Notes under the pieces: generated by a model
The model's database searches: none
What the model was told of the DNA's origin: nothing
Seen by the model: the letters and a program-made list of their open reading frames with translations, nothing else
Shown here: in pieces, positions 31,182 through 39,497 of the stretch
Layout: every line of letters starts with the position of its first letter
Numbering within the stretch: the first letter of the stretch is position 1
Program-made: the position numbers and the translations under genes
Assembly: GCF_004136555.1 (NCBI RefSeq)
Contig: NZ_NOIT01000013.1
Span: 60,980-124,979 of the forward strand
Source of the DNA: Kocuria carniphila
GTDB lineage: Bacteria; Actinomycetota; Actinomycetes; Actinomycetales; Micrococcaceae
Length of the DNA: 64,000 bases
Reading direction: 5' to 3'

Positions 31182-31541
31182 ATGACCACACATATCTTGC
31201 CCACCAGCGCCCAGAGCTTCACTCGCGCGCCCAAGCTCAACCTGACCCGTCGCGGACGGTTCGTCTTCATCGGGCTGCCGCTCATTACGGGTGCCGCCGC
31301 ACTGCTGGTGGTTGCGGTCATCTTCCTGCTTCCCTCCACCGTTCAGGCCAATACCGATCCCGTGGGTGAACCGGTAACCCACTCCGTGACCGTCCAGTCC
31401 GATCAGTCCCTGTGGGAGATCGCTTACGCGGCGGACCCGCAGCGCGACACCCGTGAGGTCATGGACGACATTGTGGAGCTCAACGGACTGGCATCCTCGG
31501 AACTGTCCGCCGGTCAGCTGCTGGAGATCCCCGCACGCTGA
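31182..31541 (+). CDS. LysM-domain membrane protein, probable SOS cell-division inhibitor
   Basis: The 119-residue protein has a basic cytoplasmic N-terminus, one membrane helix (about residues 27-50) and an extracellular LysM domain (about 66-117: HSVTVQSDQSLWEIA...ELSAGQLLEIP). I start at ATG 31182, with AGGAGG 6 nt upstream; the longer open frame overlaps the LexA boxes. A LysM protein divergent from lexA is the arrangement of B. subtilis YneA and the mycobacterial Rv2719c (ChiZ) and corynebacterial DivS genes, which block division during SOS. The role here is inferred from position, boxes and architecture, not from strong sequence identity. Confidence 0.85.
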   Translation: MTTHILPTSAQSFTRAPKLNLTRRGRFVFIGLPLITGAAALLVVAVIFLLPSTVQANTDPVGEPVTHSVTVQSDQSLWEIAYAADPQRDTREVMDDIVELNGLASSELSAGQLLEIPAR

Positions 31542-31566
31542 ATCGTGTGAAGGCCTGCTCGGCGCT

Positions 31567-31572
31567 TAAGCT
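31567..31572 (+). promoter_or_regulatory. -10 box of a probable leaderless hisC transcript
   Basis: TAAGCT ends 6 nt before GTG 31579. Confidence 0.45.
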
Positions 31573-31578
31573 AGGGGA

Positions 31579-32682
31579 GTGAGCCAAAATCTCGATCGCC
31601 TAGAAGCCCTGCCCCTCCGTGAGAACCTGCGGGGCATGTCCCCGTACGGCGCACCCCAACTAGATGTTGCGGTTGCCTTGAACACGAACGAGAACACACA
31701 CCCCGTTCCCCAGCCCGTGGTGGACGCCATCACCGAGCGTGTTTCGCGGGCCGCGGGTCAGCTCAATCGCTATCCGGATCGGGAATTCACGGAACTTCGC
31801 ACGGCATTGGCCGCATACCTGGACCACGGACTGACCGCCGACAACCTCTGGGCAGCCAACGGTTCCAACGAGATCCTGCAGCAGATTCTGCAGACATTTG
31901 GTGGCCCCGGACGTTCGGTCCTCAGCTTCGTGCCGACCTATTCGATGTACCCCTTGCTGGCCTCCGGGACGGGAACCAAGTTCATCGCGGGTCAGCGCGC
32001 GGAAGATTTCACTTTGACGGCTGAGTCCGCCGCGAAGCAAGTACGTGAGCACAAGCCCGATGTGGTCATTCTGTGCTCGCCGAATAATCCAACCGGCACT
32101 GCGCTTGGCCTGGACGTGGTCGAAGCCGTGTACGAGGCCGCGGAAGAATCCAACTCCATGGTCATCGTGGATGAGGCCTACGCGGAGTTCGCCCGATTCG
32201 GCACTCCTTCAGCGCTCACACTGCTCGAGGGTCGCCCTCGCTTGATCGTCACCCGCACCATGAGCAAGGCCTTTGCGCTGGCCGGTGCCCGTTTGGGCTA
32301 TTTCGCCGCGGCCCCCGAGGTCACGGATGCCATCCGTTTGGTCCGGTTGCCCTATCACCTCTCCGCCGTCAGCCAGGCGACCGCCCTTGCGGCGCTCGAA
32401 CACAGCGATGTCCTGTTGAGCACCGTAGAAGACATCAAGATGCAGCGCGACCGAATTGTCGACGACCTCAAGCGCCTGGGTCTGGAACCGGCCGAATCTG
32501 ATTCCAACTTCGTGTTCTACGGGGGCATGGAGAACGCCCAGCAGATGTGGCAGAACCTGTTGGATCAGGGCGTTCTGGTGCGCGACGTCGGAATCGCCGG
32601 CCACCTGCGCGTGACCGCAGGCACCGAGGACGAAACCACCGCATTCCTGGCCGCAGTGGAGAACTACCTGCAGCAGAAGTAA
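31579..32682 (+). CDS. hisC: Histidinol-phosphate aminotransferase
   Basis: This 367-residue PLP enzyme transaminates imidazole acetol phosphate in histidine synthesis. It has the NLWAANGSNEILQQI region, CSPNNPTGTALGL, VDEAYAEF, the PLP lysine in RTMSKAFALAGARLGY, and a C-terminal arginine in HLRVTAGT. GTG 31579 is the start. It opens the his cluster here; hisD is not in the window. A hairpin follows at 32714-32732. Confidence 0.95.
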   Translation: MSQNLDRLEALPLRENLRGMSPYGAPQLDVAVALNTNENTHPVPQPVVDAITERVSRAAGQLNRYPDREFTELRTALAAYLDHGLTADNLWAANGSNEILQQILQTFGGPGRSVLSFVPTYSMYPLLASGTGTKFIAGQRAEDFTLTAESAAKQVREHKPDVVILCSPNNPTGTALGLDVVEAVYEAAEESNSMVIVDEAYAEFARFGTPSALTLLEGRPRLIVTRTMSKAFALAGARLGYFAAAPEVTDAIRLVRLPYHLSAVSQATALAALEHSDVLLSTVEDIKMQRDRIVDDLKRLGLEPAESDSNFVFYGGMENAQQMWQNLLDQGVLVRDVGIAGHLRVTAGTEDETTAFLAAVENYLQQK

Positions 32683-32713
32683 TCCGCGGGTGGAGTCATC
32701 CACCCGTCATCCA

Positions 32714-32742
32714 GCGGGCCCGGCAGGCCCGCGCATTAGACT
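32714..32742 (+). terminator. Hairpin and -10 box between hisC and hisB
   Basis: GCGGGCC (32714-32720) pairs with GGCCCGC (32726-32732), loop CGGCA. A TAGACT hexamer follows at 32737-32742, 54 nt before hisB. The hairpin may terminate hisC transcripts while the -10 box restarts transcription. Confidence 0.4.
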
Positions 32743-32796
32743 GAAGAGCGCCGCTGTTTCCGGCAGGCGCACGCAGAATTCGAGGAGTTACACCCC

Positions 32797-33417
32797 GTGA
32801 TGTCCCCAACCAACTCACCTCGTACGGCCGTGGTGGAACGCGTAACCAGTGAATCCACTGTCCGCGTGGAACTGAACCTGGACGGCACCGGTCAGTCCAA
32901 CATCGAGACCACCGTGCCCTTCTACAACCACATGTTGACGGCGCTGTCCAAGCACTCCCTGATCGACCTCAACGTTCAGGCCCACGGGGACACCGACATC
33001 GACGTGCACCACACGGTCGAGGACACCGCCATCGTGCTCGGTGACGCGTTCCTGAAGGCGCTCGGTGACAAGCGAGGCATCCGTCGCTTCGGTCAGGCCA
33101 CCGTCCCGTTGGACGAGGCGTTGGCCTCGGCGGTCGTGGACGTGTCCGGCCGACCGTACGTGGTGCACACAGGCGAACCCGAAGGCCAGCAGTACCACTT
33201 GATCGGCGGTCACTTCACCGGCTCGATGACTCGCCACGTGTTCGAGTCCTTCGCCTACCACGCCCAGCTGTGCCTGCACATCGATGTCATTCGCGGTCGG
33301 GACCCGCACCACATCGTGGAAGCGCAGTTCAAGGCACTGGCCCGCGCACTGCGCGAGGCCGTGGAACGCGATGCCCGCATGGCTGACGCCATCCCGTCCA
33401 CCAAGGGAGCTTTGTGA
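32797..33417 (+). CDS. hisB: Imidazoleglycerol-phosphate dehydratase
   Basis: HisB dehydrates imidazoleglycerol phosphate. The 206-residue monofunctional protein shows the two metal motifs [11 protein letters not shown] and [21 protein letters not shown], plus [19 protein letters not shown] 32797 has GAGGAG 9 nt upstream; ATG 32800 is an alternative. It overlaps hisH by GTGA. Confidence 0.96.
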   Translation: MMSPTNSPRTAVVERVTSESTVRVELNLDGTGQSNIETTVPFYNHMLTALSKHSLIDLNVQAHGDTDIDVHHTVEDTAIVLGDAFLKALGDKRGIRRFGQATVPLDEALASAVVDVSGRPYVVHTGEPEGQQYHLIGGHFTGSMTRHVFESFAYHAQLCLHIDVIRGRDPHHIVEAQFKALARALREAVERDARMADAIPSTKGAL

Positions 33418-34139
33418 ACCCCGGTAACGAACAGGTGTCCGAGACCGAACAGGCCCCGTGCGTCGTCGTTCTCGATTACGGCGCAGGCAATGTGCACTCG
33501 GCCGTGCGCGCACTGGAGGCCGCAGGAGCACGCGTGAAGCTCAGCGCCGATCCGCAGGACGTGATGGATGCCGACGGGCTCGTCGTCCCCGGCGTGGGTG
33601 CCTTCGCAGCGGTCATGGATGGACTGCGCTCCGTTCAGGCTCCCCGACTCATCGACCGTCGCCTCAGCGGCGGCCGACCCGTTCTGGGCATCTGCGTGGG
33701 CCTGCAGGTCATGTTCGATGAGGGTGTCGAACACGGTGAACGTTCGGAAGGCTTGGCCCAGTGGCCCGGAACCGTGGAGCGCCTGAACGCACCCGTGGTA
33801 CCCCACATGGGTTGGAACACTGTGGAACCGCCGCAGGATTCGATCCTCTTCAAGGGCATTGAGAACGAGCGCTTCTACTTCGTGCACTCCTACGGTGTGC
33901 AGGACTGGAATTTCGATCAGACCATTGAGCGCATGAAGGCACCGGGCGTCACGTGGTCCGAGCACGGTGGCCCGTTCGTTGCGGCGGTGGAGAACGGCGC
34001 GCTGAGTGCGACGCAGTTCCACCCGGAGAAGTCCTCGGCCGCAGGCATTGCCCTGTTGCGCAATTGGCTCAGCACGCTGCCGCGCACCGGCCGCATGGCG
34101 GACCGTATGCCGGCGCGGGGCGCGGAGGTCGAAAAGTGA
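33414..34139 (+). CDS. hisH: Imidazole glycerol phosphate synthase, glutaminase subunit
   Basis: HisH supplies ammonia from glutamine to HisF. The 241-residue class-I amidotransferase has the nucleophile Cys94 in [10 protein letters not shown] and the His-Glu pair in QFHPEKSS. The N-terminus [18 protein letters not shown] is typical. GTG 33414 overlaps hisB and its stop overlaps a small membrane gene (GTGA again). hisF is not in the window. Confidence 0.96.
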   Translation: MNPGNEQVSETEQAPCVVVLDYGAGNVHSAVRALEAAGARVKLSADPQDVMDADGLVVPGVGAFAAVMDGLRSVQAPRLIDRRLSGGRPVLGICVGLQVMFDEGVEHGERSEGLAQWPGTVERLNAPVVPHMGWNTVEPPQDSILFKGIENERFYFVHSYGVQDWNFDQTIERMKAPGVTWSEHGGPFVAAVENGALSATQFHPEKSSAAGIALLRNWLSTLPRTGRMADRMPARGAEVEK

Positions 34140-34297
34140 CCTTCTCCATGCTGACCATGGTGCTGGGGGCGTTCTTCGCCGGTGGTGCCATTTCGTTCAA
34201 GCAACAGAAGAAACCGCTGTGGTCGGTGTTGCTCTTGGCGGCCATTGCCTTGGCGCTGATCATTTACGGCGCGTATTCCTGGTTCACGTCCGTGTAG
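34136..34297 (+). CDS. Small membrane protein inside the his operon
   Basis: A 53-residue frame starts at GTG 34136, overlapping the hisH stop by GTGA, and ends 73 nt before priA. It has two hydrophobic helices (about residues 5-19 and 29-49) separated by the basic turn KQQKKPLWS. Tight coupling and membrane character argue that it is real. I do not recognise a family, and its function is unknown. Confidence 0.7.
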   Translation: MTFSMLTMVLGAFFAGGAISFKQQKKPLWSVLLLAAIALALIIYGAYSWFTSV

Positions 34298-34370
34298 TTC
34301 CCGCCGCGGCGTGGGTCGCGGCATCTTTCGTGCAGTCATTGAGCGGTATCCACCGCCGGTAAGGAGAACC

Positions 34371-35120
34371 ATGTCTCAAGACACCACCCCCCGTTTGGAA
34401 TTGTTGCCCGCCGTGGACGTGCAAGACGGCCAGGCCGTGCGTCTCGTTCAGGGTGAGGCCGGTTCCGAAACCGGGTACGGCGATCCCGTGGACGCCGCAC
34501 TCATGTGGCAGGAGGCCGGGGCGGAATGGCTGCACCTGGTGGACCTGGACGCGGCGTTCGGTCGCGGTGACAACATCGACGTGCTGCGTCGCGTGGCCGA
34601 GCGGATCGAGATGAAGATCGAGATGTCCGGCGGTATCCGTGACAACGAATCCCTCGAGCGGGTTCTGTCCCTCAACCCCGCTCGCATCAACTTGGGCACC
34701 GCAGCCCTCGAGAATCCCGAGTGGACCCAGCGCGTGATTGCCGAGCACGGTGACGTGATCGCCGTGGGCCTGGACGTTCGCGGCACCACCCTGGCCGCGC
34801 GCGGCTGGACCAAGGAAGGCGGCGATCTCTGGGAGGTCCTGGATCGCCTCGAGGCCGACGGCTGCTCCCGTTACGTGGTCACGGACGTGACCAAGGACGG
34901 CACGCTCAAGGGCCCCAACGTGGACTTGCTGGCCGAGGTGGCCCGTCGCACCGACAAGCCCGTGGTGGCCTCCGGCGGCGTGTCCTCTCTTGAGGACATC
35001 GCTGCGCTGCGCGAACTCGTGCCCGTGGGCGTCGAGGGCGCCATCGTGGGAAAGGCCCTCTACGCGGGTAAGTTCACGCTGCCCGAGGCCCTCGACGTGG
35101 CCGGTCGCCCGAATGCCTGA
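34371..35120 (+). CDS. priA: Bifunctional phosphoribosyl isomerase PriA (HisA/TrpF)
   Basis: The 249-residue (beta/alpha)8 isomerase takes the place of HisA, and in Actinobacteria commonly also of TrpF. It shows [18 protein letters not shown], the catalytic Asp, [25 protein letters not shown] and [12 protein letters not shown] start at ATG 34371 with AAGGAG 6 nt upstream; a longer frame upstream is not conserved in type. The dual role is family knowledge, not proven here. It overlaps the SseB-like gene by 8 nt. Confidence 0.93.
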   Translation: MSQDTTPRLELLPAVDVQDGQAVRLVQGEAGSETGYGDPVDAALMWQEAGAEWLHLVDLDAAFGRGDNIDVLRRVAERIEMKIEMSGGIRDNESLERVLSLNPARINLGTAALENPEWTQRVIAEHGDVIAVGLDVRGTTLAARGWTKEGGDLWEVLDRLEADGCSRYVVTDVTKDGTLKGPNVDLLAEVARRTDKPVVASGGVSSLEDIAALRELVPVGVEGAIVGKALYAGKFTLPEALDVAGRPNA

Positions 35121-35973
35121 TAGCTCCGACTCTCGATCGTTGCCCGCGCACATCGCGGCGCAACTACGCTCGGCCGGCGGTAGCGAGGACACCGGCGGCC
35201 AGGCGTGGGAGGGTCGCAACCTGGGGGAGGGCACCAGTCACACGCACCTCTTCCCCGACGACGACGGCGCCGCGGCACCCGGGATTTCCGCCGCCTTGGC
35301 GGCGTGGCGAGAAGGGCGCGCCTCCGAAACGGATGTCGTTGCGGCACTGCCCGGTATCAGGGTCTTCGTGCCGATCGTGGCCGAGGTCACCCATTCTGAG
35401 ATCACTGAACACGGTTTGGTGTCCGATAAGGAAGCTGACATGGCCCTGGTGAGTCTGCGCACCGCCGACGGCCGCAAGGCCCTGCCGGTGTTCACCGCTG
35501 TGAATGAGCTGTCCGCGTGGAACTCCGAGGCGCGACCCGTTGCGGTGGATATCCGCAAGGCAGCGCTGTCCGCGGTTCAGGACGGATCAGATCTACTGGT
35601 CGTGAATCCGGGTTCTGACCCGGCCTTCGTGGTGCGTCGTCCGGCGATGTGGTGCGTGGCGAAAGCTACGGCCTGGACGCCGTCGTACCTGGATTTCTCC
35701 GTGGACGACGCCGTTCTGCGTGCCGCCCTGGACATGGAGCACATTGTCTCCGCACGCACCGAGCCGGGCCCCGGAATCAATGGGAAGCGATCGGACGGGG
35801 CACTGCTGAACGGCGGCGCCACGGGTCCCGAACTCGTGATCGTGTTGCAACTGACTCCAGGACTGACCCAAGAAATGGTTCAGGCCACGATCGGCCAGTA
35901 CCAGCAGAAGCTGGTCACCGAGCCGATCATGGCCGAGAACGTGGATTCCTTGGGGCTTCGCCTGACCGCTTAG
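35113..35973 (+). CDS. SseB family protein
   Basis: The 286-residue protein has a polar N-terminus and the SseB-like fold ([49 protein letters not shown]). Its molecular role is unknown. ATG 35113 lies inside the end of priA. Its TAG stop interlocks with the TAA of the convergent DUF1844 gene in the shared bases CTTAG. The order sseB-DUF1844-infC is usual in Actinobacteria. Confidence 0.85.
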   Translation: MPDSSDSRSLPAHIAAQLRSAGGSEDTGGQAWEGRNLGEGTSHTHLFPDDDGAAAPGISAALAAWREGRASETDVVAALPGIRVFVPIVAEVTHSEITEHGLVSDKEADMALVSLRTADGRKALPVFTAVNELSAWNSEARPVAVDIRKAALSAVQDGSDLLVVNPGSDPAFVVRRPAMWCVAKATAWTPSYLDFSVDDAVLRAALDMEHIVSARTEPGPGINGKRSDGALLNGGATGPELVIVLQLTPGLTQEMVQATIGQYQQKLVTEPIMAENVDSLGLRLTA

Positions 35974-36395
35974 CCGAACACCGGGCCGGTGAACTTTTCA
36001 CCGGGGCCGGCGCCGGGGGCGTCCGGGAACGGGGATGCCTCACGGAAAGCTAACTGCAGGGACTTCAAACCGTCACGCAGGGGAGCCGCGTGCTGCGAGC
36101 CGATCTCCGGGGCGGCGGCGGTGACATAACCCGCCAGTGCGGTAATGAGTTTGCGGGCCTCATCGAGGTCCTTGAGTTCCTCGGCGTCGTCACCAGCGGC
36201 CAGGCCGCACTTCACGGCCGCGGCACTCATGAGGTGAACGGCGGCCGTAGTAATGACCTCGACGGCGGGAACTTCCGCGATGTCGCGCATCTGCTCGTTG
36301 ACCGCCTCGACGGTCTCGTCGGGGGCGCCGTGTGCGCCGTGGCCCTGGGTGTTGTCGTCGAATTCGAAGCGCTCGTTGCGCGGTGCATCGGTCAT
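35970..36395 (-). CDS. DUF1844 family protein
   Basis: The 141-residue protein contains the DUF1844 core (IAEVPAVEVITTAAVHLMSAAAVKCGL...EARKLITALAGY). The function is unknown. It is divergent from infC and convergent with the SseB-like gene, with interlocked stop codons. Likely a soluble helical protein. Confidence 0.88.
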   Translation of the reverse strand: MTDAPRNERFEFDDNTQGHGAHGAPDETVEAVNEQMRDIAEVPAVEVITTAAVHLMSAAAVKCGLAAGDDAEELKDLDEARKLITALAGYVTAAAPEIGSQHAAPLRDGLKSLQLAFREASPFPDAPGAGPGEKFTGPVFG

Positions 36396-36500
36396 GGATC
36401 TACTCTAAATCAGTCTGGCAACGCGGCGGCGCCGAGCAATATGTGCGGGTGGTGAGGCGATCATCACCTCCACGGTTCGCGCTCACGGCCGCCCATGCGC

Positions 36501-36506
36501 TAAACT
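36501..36506 (+). promoter_or_regulatory. Candidate -10 box of the infC leader
   Basis: TAAACT lies 235 nt before the infC start codon, in the DUF1844/infC divergent spacer. A clear -35 is not visible. Confidence 0.5.
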
Positions 36507-36516
36507 ATTTGGCAGT

Positions 36517-36570
36517 GTGCAAGTGGAGGTAACTCCCACCCGTGTCCGCCCGCGTCAAACCGGGTTGTAG
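36517..36570 (+). other. Possible 17-codon leader peptide frame in the infC leader
   Basis: A GTG-started frame (VQVEVTPTRVRPRQTGL, then TAG) begins 10 nt after the -10 box. It may be a leader peptide. Another very short frame at 36515 encodes MCKWR only. There is no RBS, so initiation would have to be leaderless; this is a hypothesis. Confidence 0.25.
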
Positions 36571-36653
36571 GACTCCGGGTCAGTGACCGGAAATCCGAGA
36601 TCCACGCCGTGAGGTGTGTGATCCATTCGTATTTCTGATGACAGTGTGGTTTC

Positions 36654-36690
36654 AACCTCCGCTCGCGCCTATCGCAGCGGAGGTTTTTTG
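36654..36690 (+). terminator. Intrinsic terminator (attenuator candidate) in the infC leader
   Basis: A perfect 10-bp stem AACCTCCGCT/AGCGGAGGTT (36654-36663 with 36676-36685) runs directly into six T residues (36684-36689). It lies between the candidate promoter and infC, 51 nt before the ATT start, so it would stop transcription of infC-rpmI-rplT unless disrupted. Confidence 0.8.
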
Positions 36691-36740
36691 TTGCGGTAGT
36701 TCATAGCAACGGGGAAACCCACGAACATCAGGAGATTGGC

Positions 36741-37763
36741 ATTAGCGATCCACGTATCAATGACAGAATCCGTGTCCCGGAGGTCCGCCTTGTCGGACCC
36801 GGCGGCGAGCAGGTTGGCATCGTACGCGTCCAGGACGCACTGCGGCTAGCACGCGAATCGGATCTCGATCTGGTCGAGGTCGCACCCAACGCCAAGCCTC
36901 CGGTGGCCAAGCTCATGGACTTCGGCAAGTACAAGTACGAGGCCGCGGTCAAGGCTCGTGAGGCTCGCAAGAACCAGGCGAATACCGTGCTCAAGGAAGT
37001 TCGGTTCCGCCTGAAGATCGACACTCACGACTACGAGACCAAGGTCGGTCACGCCAAGCGCTTCTTGGGTGCTGGCGACAAGGTCAAGGCCATGATCCAG
37101 TTCCGTGGCCGTGAGCAGCAGCGCCCCGAAATGGGCGTCCGTTTGCTCGAGCGTCTCGCGGAAGATGTCGCCGAGGTGGGTGTGGTGGAAACCAACCCCC
37201 GCGTCGACGGTCGCAACATGGTCATGGTCATCGGTCCGCTGAAGAACAAGGCTGAGGCTCGCGCCGAGGCCCGTCGTCAGAAGCAGCGCGACGAGTCCAA
37301 GGCGGACAACGAGCGGAAGCAGCGGGTGGACACCTCCAAGGCTGCCCCCGTGACCCAGTCCATCGGGGATGCGTTCCCGGAGGAACTGCGGAGCAAGGCA
37401 ACCGCTCCGGAGACCACGGAAGAAGCACCGGCTCAGAACACCGAGCAGGCCAAAGTTTCGGACCAGGCTGATACCAAGCCCGAGTCCACCGAGGTCGAGG
37501 CACCCAAGGCTGAACCCAAGGTTGTGGATGCTCCGGCCGTTGATCCCAAGATCGGTCAGGCTGCTCCGGCAGTGACCGAGACGGAGGAACAGGCGGAGAA
37601 GCGCACCGAGGAGGCTTCCACCGAGAAGCCCAAGGCGGCGGCGTCGTCGACCAAGCCCAAGGCGGCCAAGGAGAAGCCCAAGGCTGCTCCCAAGCCCGTC
37701 GCGGCCCCGAAGCCCGGTGCCCCCAAGCCCGGAGCTCCCAAGCCGGGTCCCGCTAAGCGCTGA
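36741..37763 (+). CDS. infC: Translation initiation factor IF-3, with ATT start and long C-terminal extension
   Basis: IF-3 prevents subunit joining and proofreads start codons. The 340-residue frame begins at ATT 36741 ([20 protein letters not shown]), with AGGAG 6 nt upstream; the first ATG (36903) would remove the first 54 residues of the N-terminal domain. The core ends near residue 170 ([10 protein letters not shown]). The rest, ~170 residues, is a low-complexity tail rich in Glu, Lys, Ala and Pro ending in [14 protein letters not shown] repeats. Other bacterial IF-3 proteins are about 180 residues. A rare ATT start allows IF-3 autoregulation. Confidence 0.94.
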   Translation: MSDPRINDRIRVPEVRLVGPGGEQVGIVRVQDALRLARESDLDLVEVAPNAKPPVAKLMDFGKYKYEAAVKAREARKNQANTVLKEVRFRLKIDTHDYETKVGHAKRFLGAGDKVKAMIQFRGREQQRPEMGVRLLERLAEDVAEVGVVETNPRVDGRNMVMVIGPLKNKAEARAEARRQKQRDESKADNERKQRVDTSKAAPVTQSIGDAFPEELRSKATAPETTEEAPAQNTEQAKVSDQADTKPESTEVEAPKAEPKVVDAPAVDPKIGQAAPAVTETEEQAEKRTEEASTEKPKAAASSTKPKAAKEKPKAAPKPVAAPKPGAPKPGAPKPGPAKR

Positions 37764-37888
37764 GGCGCGCAGCACACAGTGAATTGACATCGTTGGGCGT
37801 GCAACACGCTCAACACAAGCGTGGCCGTCGCTTGCGAGCGGCGGCCCACCGGTGTGCGTCACCGGTTGAACCAAAGGAGACGGCCACC

Positions 37889-38086
37889 ATGCCGAAGATG
37901 AAGACCCACAGTGGAGCTAAGAAGCGTTTCAAGCTCACCGGTTCGGGCAAGGTCAAGCGTCAGCAGGCCAACCGCCGCCACTACTTGGAGCACAAGTCTT
38001 CGCGACTGACCCGCCGCCTCGCGAGCGATCAGATCGTGAGCACCCCGGGCGAGGCCAAGGCCATCAAGCGGATGCTGGGCAAGTAA
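37889..38086 (+). CDS. rpmI: 50S ribosomal protein L35
   Basis: The 65-residue basic protein ([20 protein letters not shown]...) is typical L35. ATG 37889 has AAAGGAG 10 nt upstream. It follows infC and precedes rplT, the classical infC-rpmI-rplT operon. The open frame further upstream adds non-L35 residues and was not used. Confidence 0.97.
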   Translation: MPKMKTHSGAKKRFKLTGSGKVKRQQANRRHYLEHKSSRLTRRLASDQIVSTPGEAKAIKRMLGK

Positions 38087-38181
38087 GCCAGCGCTAACCA
38101 AGTTTTGTGCCGTGAGAACGGCACTGTGAAGTTTGAGATTGTTCCGATCGCGATCGGAACCGAACCGTAAGGAGTACACAC

Positions 38182-38568
38182 GTGGCACGTGTGAAGCGGG
38201 CGGTCAACGCCCACAAGAAGCGTCGTGAAATTTTGGAGATGGCCTCCGGTTACCGCGGACAGCGTTCGCGCCTGTACCGCAAGGCCAAGGAACAGGTGCT
38301 GCACTCGTACACCTACTCCTACAACGACCGTCGCAAGAAGAAGGGCGATTTCCGTCGCCTGTGGATCCAGCGCATCAACGCTGCTTCCCGCGCCAACGGC
38401 CTGACCTACAACCGTTTCATCCAGGGCCTGAAGGCCGCTGAGGTTGAGGTGGACCGTCGCATGCTGGCTGAGCTGGCTGTCAACGACGCCAACGCTTTCG
38501 CCGCTCTGGTCAAGGTTGCCAAGGACGCACTGCCGGAGGACACCTCCGCACCGCGCAACGCTGCCTGA
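38182..38568 (+). CDS. rplT: 50S ribosomal protein L20
   Basis: The 128-residue protein starts at GTG 38182 ([18 protein letters not shown]) with TAAGGAG upstream and has the normal L20 sequence ([38 protein letters not shown]). It is an early 23S rRNA assembly protein and in other bacteria a feedback regulator of its operon. A methyltransferase gene follows after 8 nt. Confidence 0.97.
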   Translation: MARVKRAVNAHKKRREILEMASGYRGQRSRLYRKAKEQVLHSYTYSYNDRRKKKGDFRRLWIQRINAASRANGLTYNRFIQGLKAAEVEVDRRMLAELAVNDANAFAALVKVAKDALPEDTSAPRNAA

Positions 38569-38576
38569 TCAGGTTC

Positions 38577-39497
38577 GTGAACTTCACCGAGCGCCTGGGA
38601 GACCGGCTGCTGTCCAACACCCGTTCTGATCGGGTTCGTGACGTAGCCGCGTTGACCAGGCGCTCGGTTCGTTCCAAGCGCGGAGTGTTCCGCGCCGAAG
38701 GCCCCCAGAACGTGCGCGAAGCACTGCGGCTGGCCCTCTCTGACATGCCACCGCCCGGATTGCCGGGACTTGAGGCTGTCTATGTCACCGAGGCGGAGCT
38801 GGAGCGACACCTGGACATCGCCGCTGATCTGGAAGCGGTGTCCGAACGCGGGGGAGTGTTCATCCGCGCGGTCAGCCCCGAGGTGCTCGCGGCCATGACC
38901 GACGCCGTCACGCCGCAGGGAATGCTGGCCGTGTGCTCCCTCCCCTCCCTCACACTTGATGCCGCGCTGGCGCGGGCCGAGCTGGCCTGCGTGCTCGTGC
39001 GCGTCCAGGACCCCGGTAATGCCGGAACGGTCGTGCGCGCCGCGGATGCCGCCGGCGCCCAGGCTGCCGTGTTCACCTCCGGCAATGTTGATCCGTTCAA
39101 CCCCAAGGCCGTGCGATCCTCGGCCGGTTCGCTGTTCCACGTCCCGGTTGTCACGGGCGCAGAGATGGCCGAGATTGCCGACACCGCCCAGTTGGCCGGC
39201 CTGGGGATTCTTGCCGCGGACGGTTACGCGTCCGTGTCGGTCGATGATCTTGCCGACGCCGCTCTGTTGCGTTCCGCGGGCGTCTCACCTTCCGACGATG
39301 CCGCTTACGACCTGTCCCGGCCCACCGCATGGCTGTTCGGCAATGAGGCGCAAGGCCTGACCGAGGACGAAAAAGACCACGCCGATCTGGCCGTGGCCGT
39401 CCCGCTCTACGGGGCCGCAGAATCACTCAACGTAGGCACCGCAGCAACGGTGTGCCTGTATTCGTCGGCGCGTGCGCAGCGCCGCGCCCACTCATGA
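38577..39497 (+). CDS. TrmH/SpoU-family RNA 2'-O-methyltransferase
   Basis: The 306-residue SPOUT methyltransferase has the three motifs VRVQDPGNAGTVVRAADAAG, LFGNEAQGL and VPLYGAAESLNVGTAATVCL, with an N-terminal substrate-binding L30e-like domain. It likely modifies 23S rRNA or tRNA; the precise target, and any link with thiostrepton-type resistance, cannot be read from the sequence. GTG 38577 lies 8 nt after rplT. It overlaps the Nudix gene by ATGA. Confidence 0.9.
   Translation: MNFTERLGDRLLSNTRSDRVRDVAALTRRSVRSKRGVFRAEGPQNVREALRLALSDMPPPGLPGLEAVYVTEAELERHLDIAADLEAVSERGGVFIRAVSPEVLAAMTDAVTPQGMLAVCSLPSLTLDAALARAELACVLVRVQDPGNAGTVVRAADAAGAQAAVFTSGNVDPFNPKAVRSSAGSLFHVPVVTGAEMAEIADTAQLAGLGILAADGYASVSVDDLADAALLRSAGVSPSDDAAYDLSRPTAWLFGNEAQGLTEDEKDHADLAVAVPLYGAAESLNVGTAATVCLYSSARAQRRAHS

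Noticed and set aside
36507..36653. Known metabolite riboswitch in the infC leader
   Set aside because: The sequence contains short hairpins but none of the conserved core motifs of FMN, TPP, SAM or lysine riboswitches that I could recognise.
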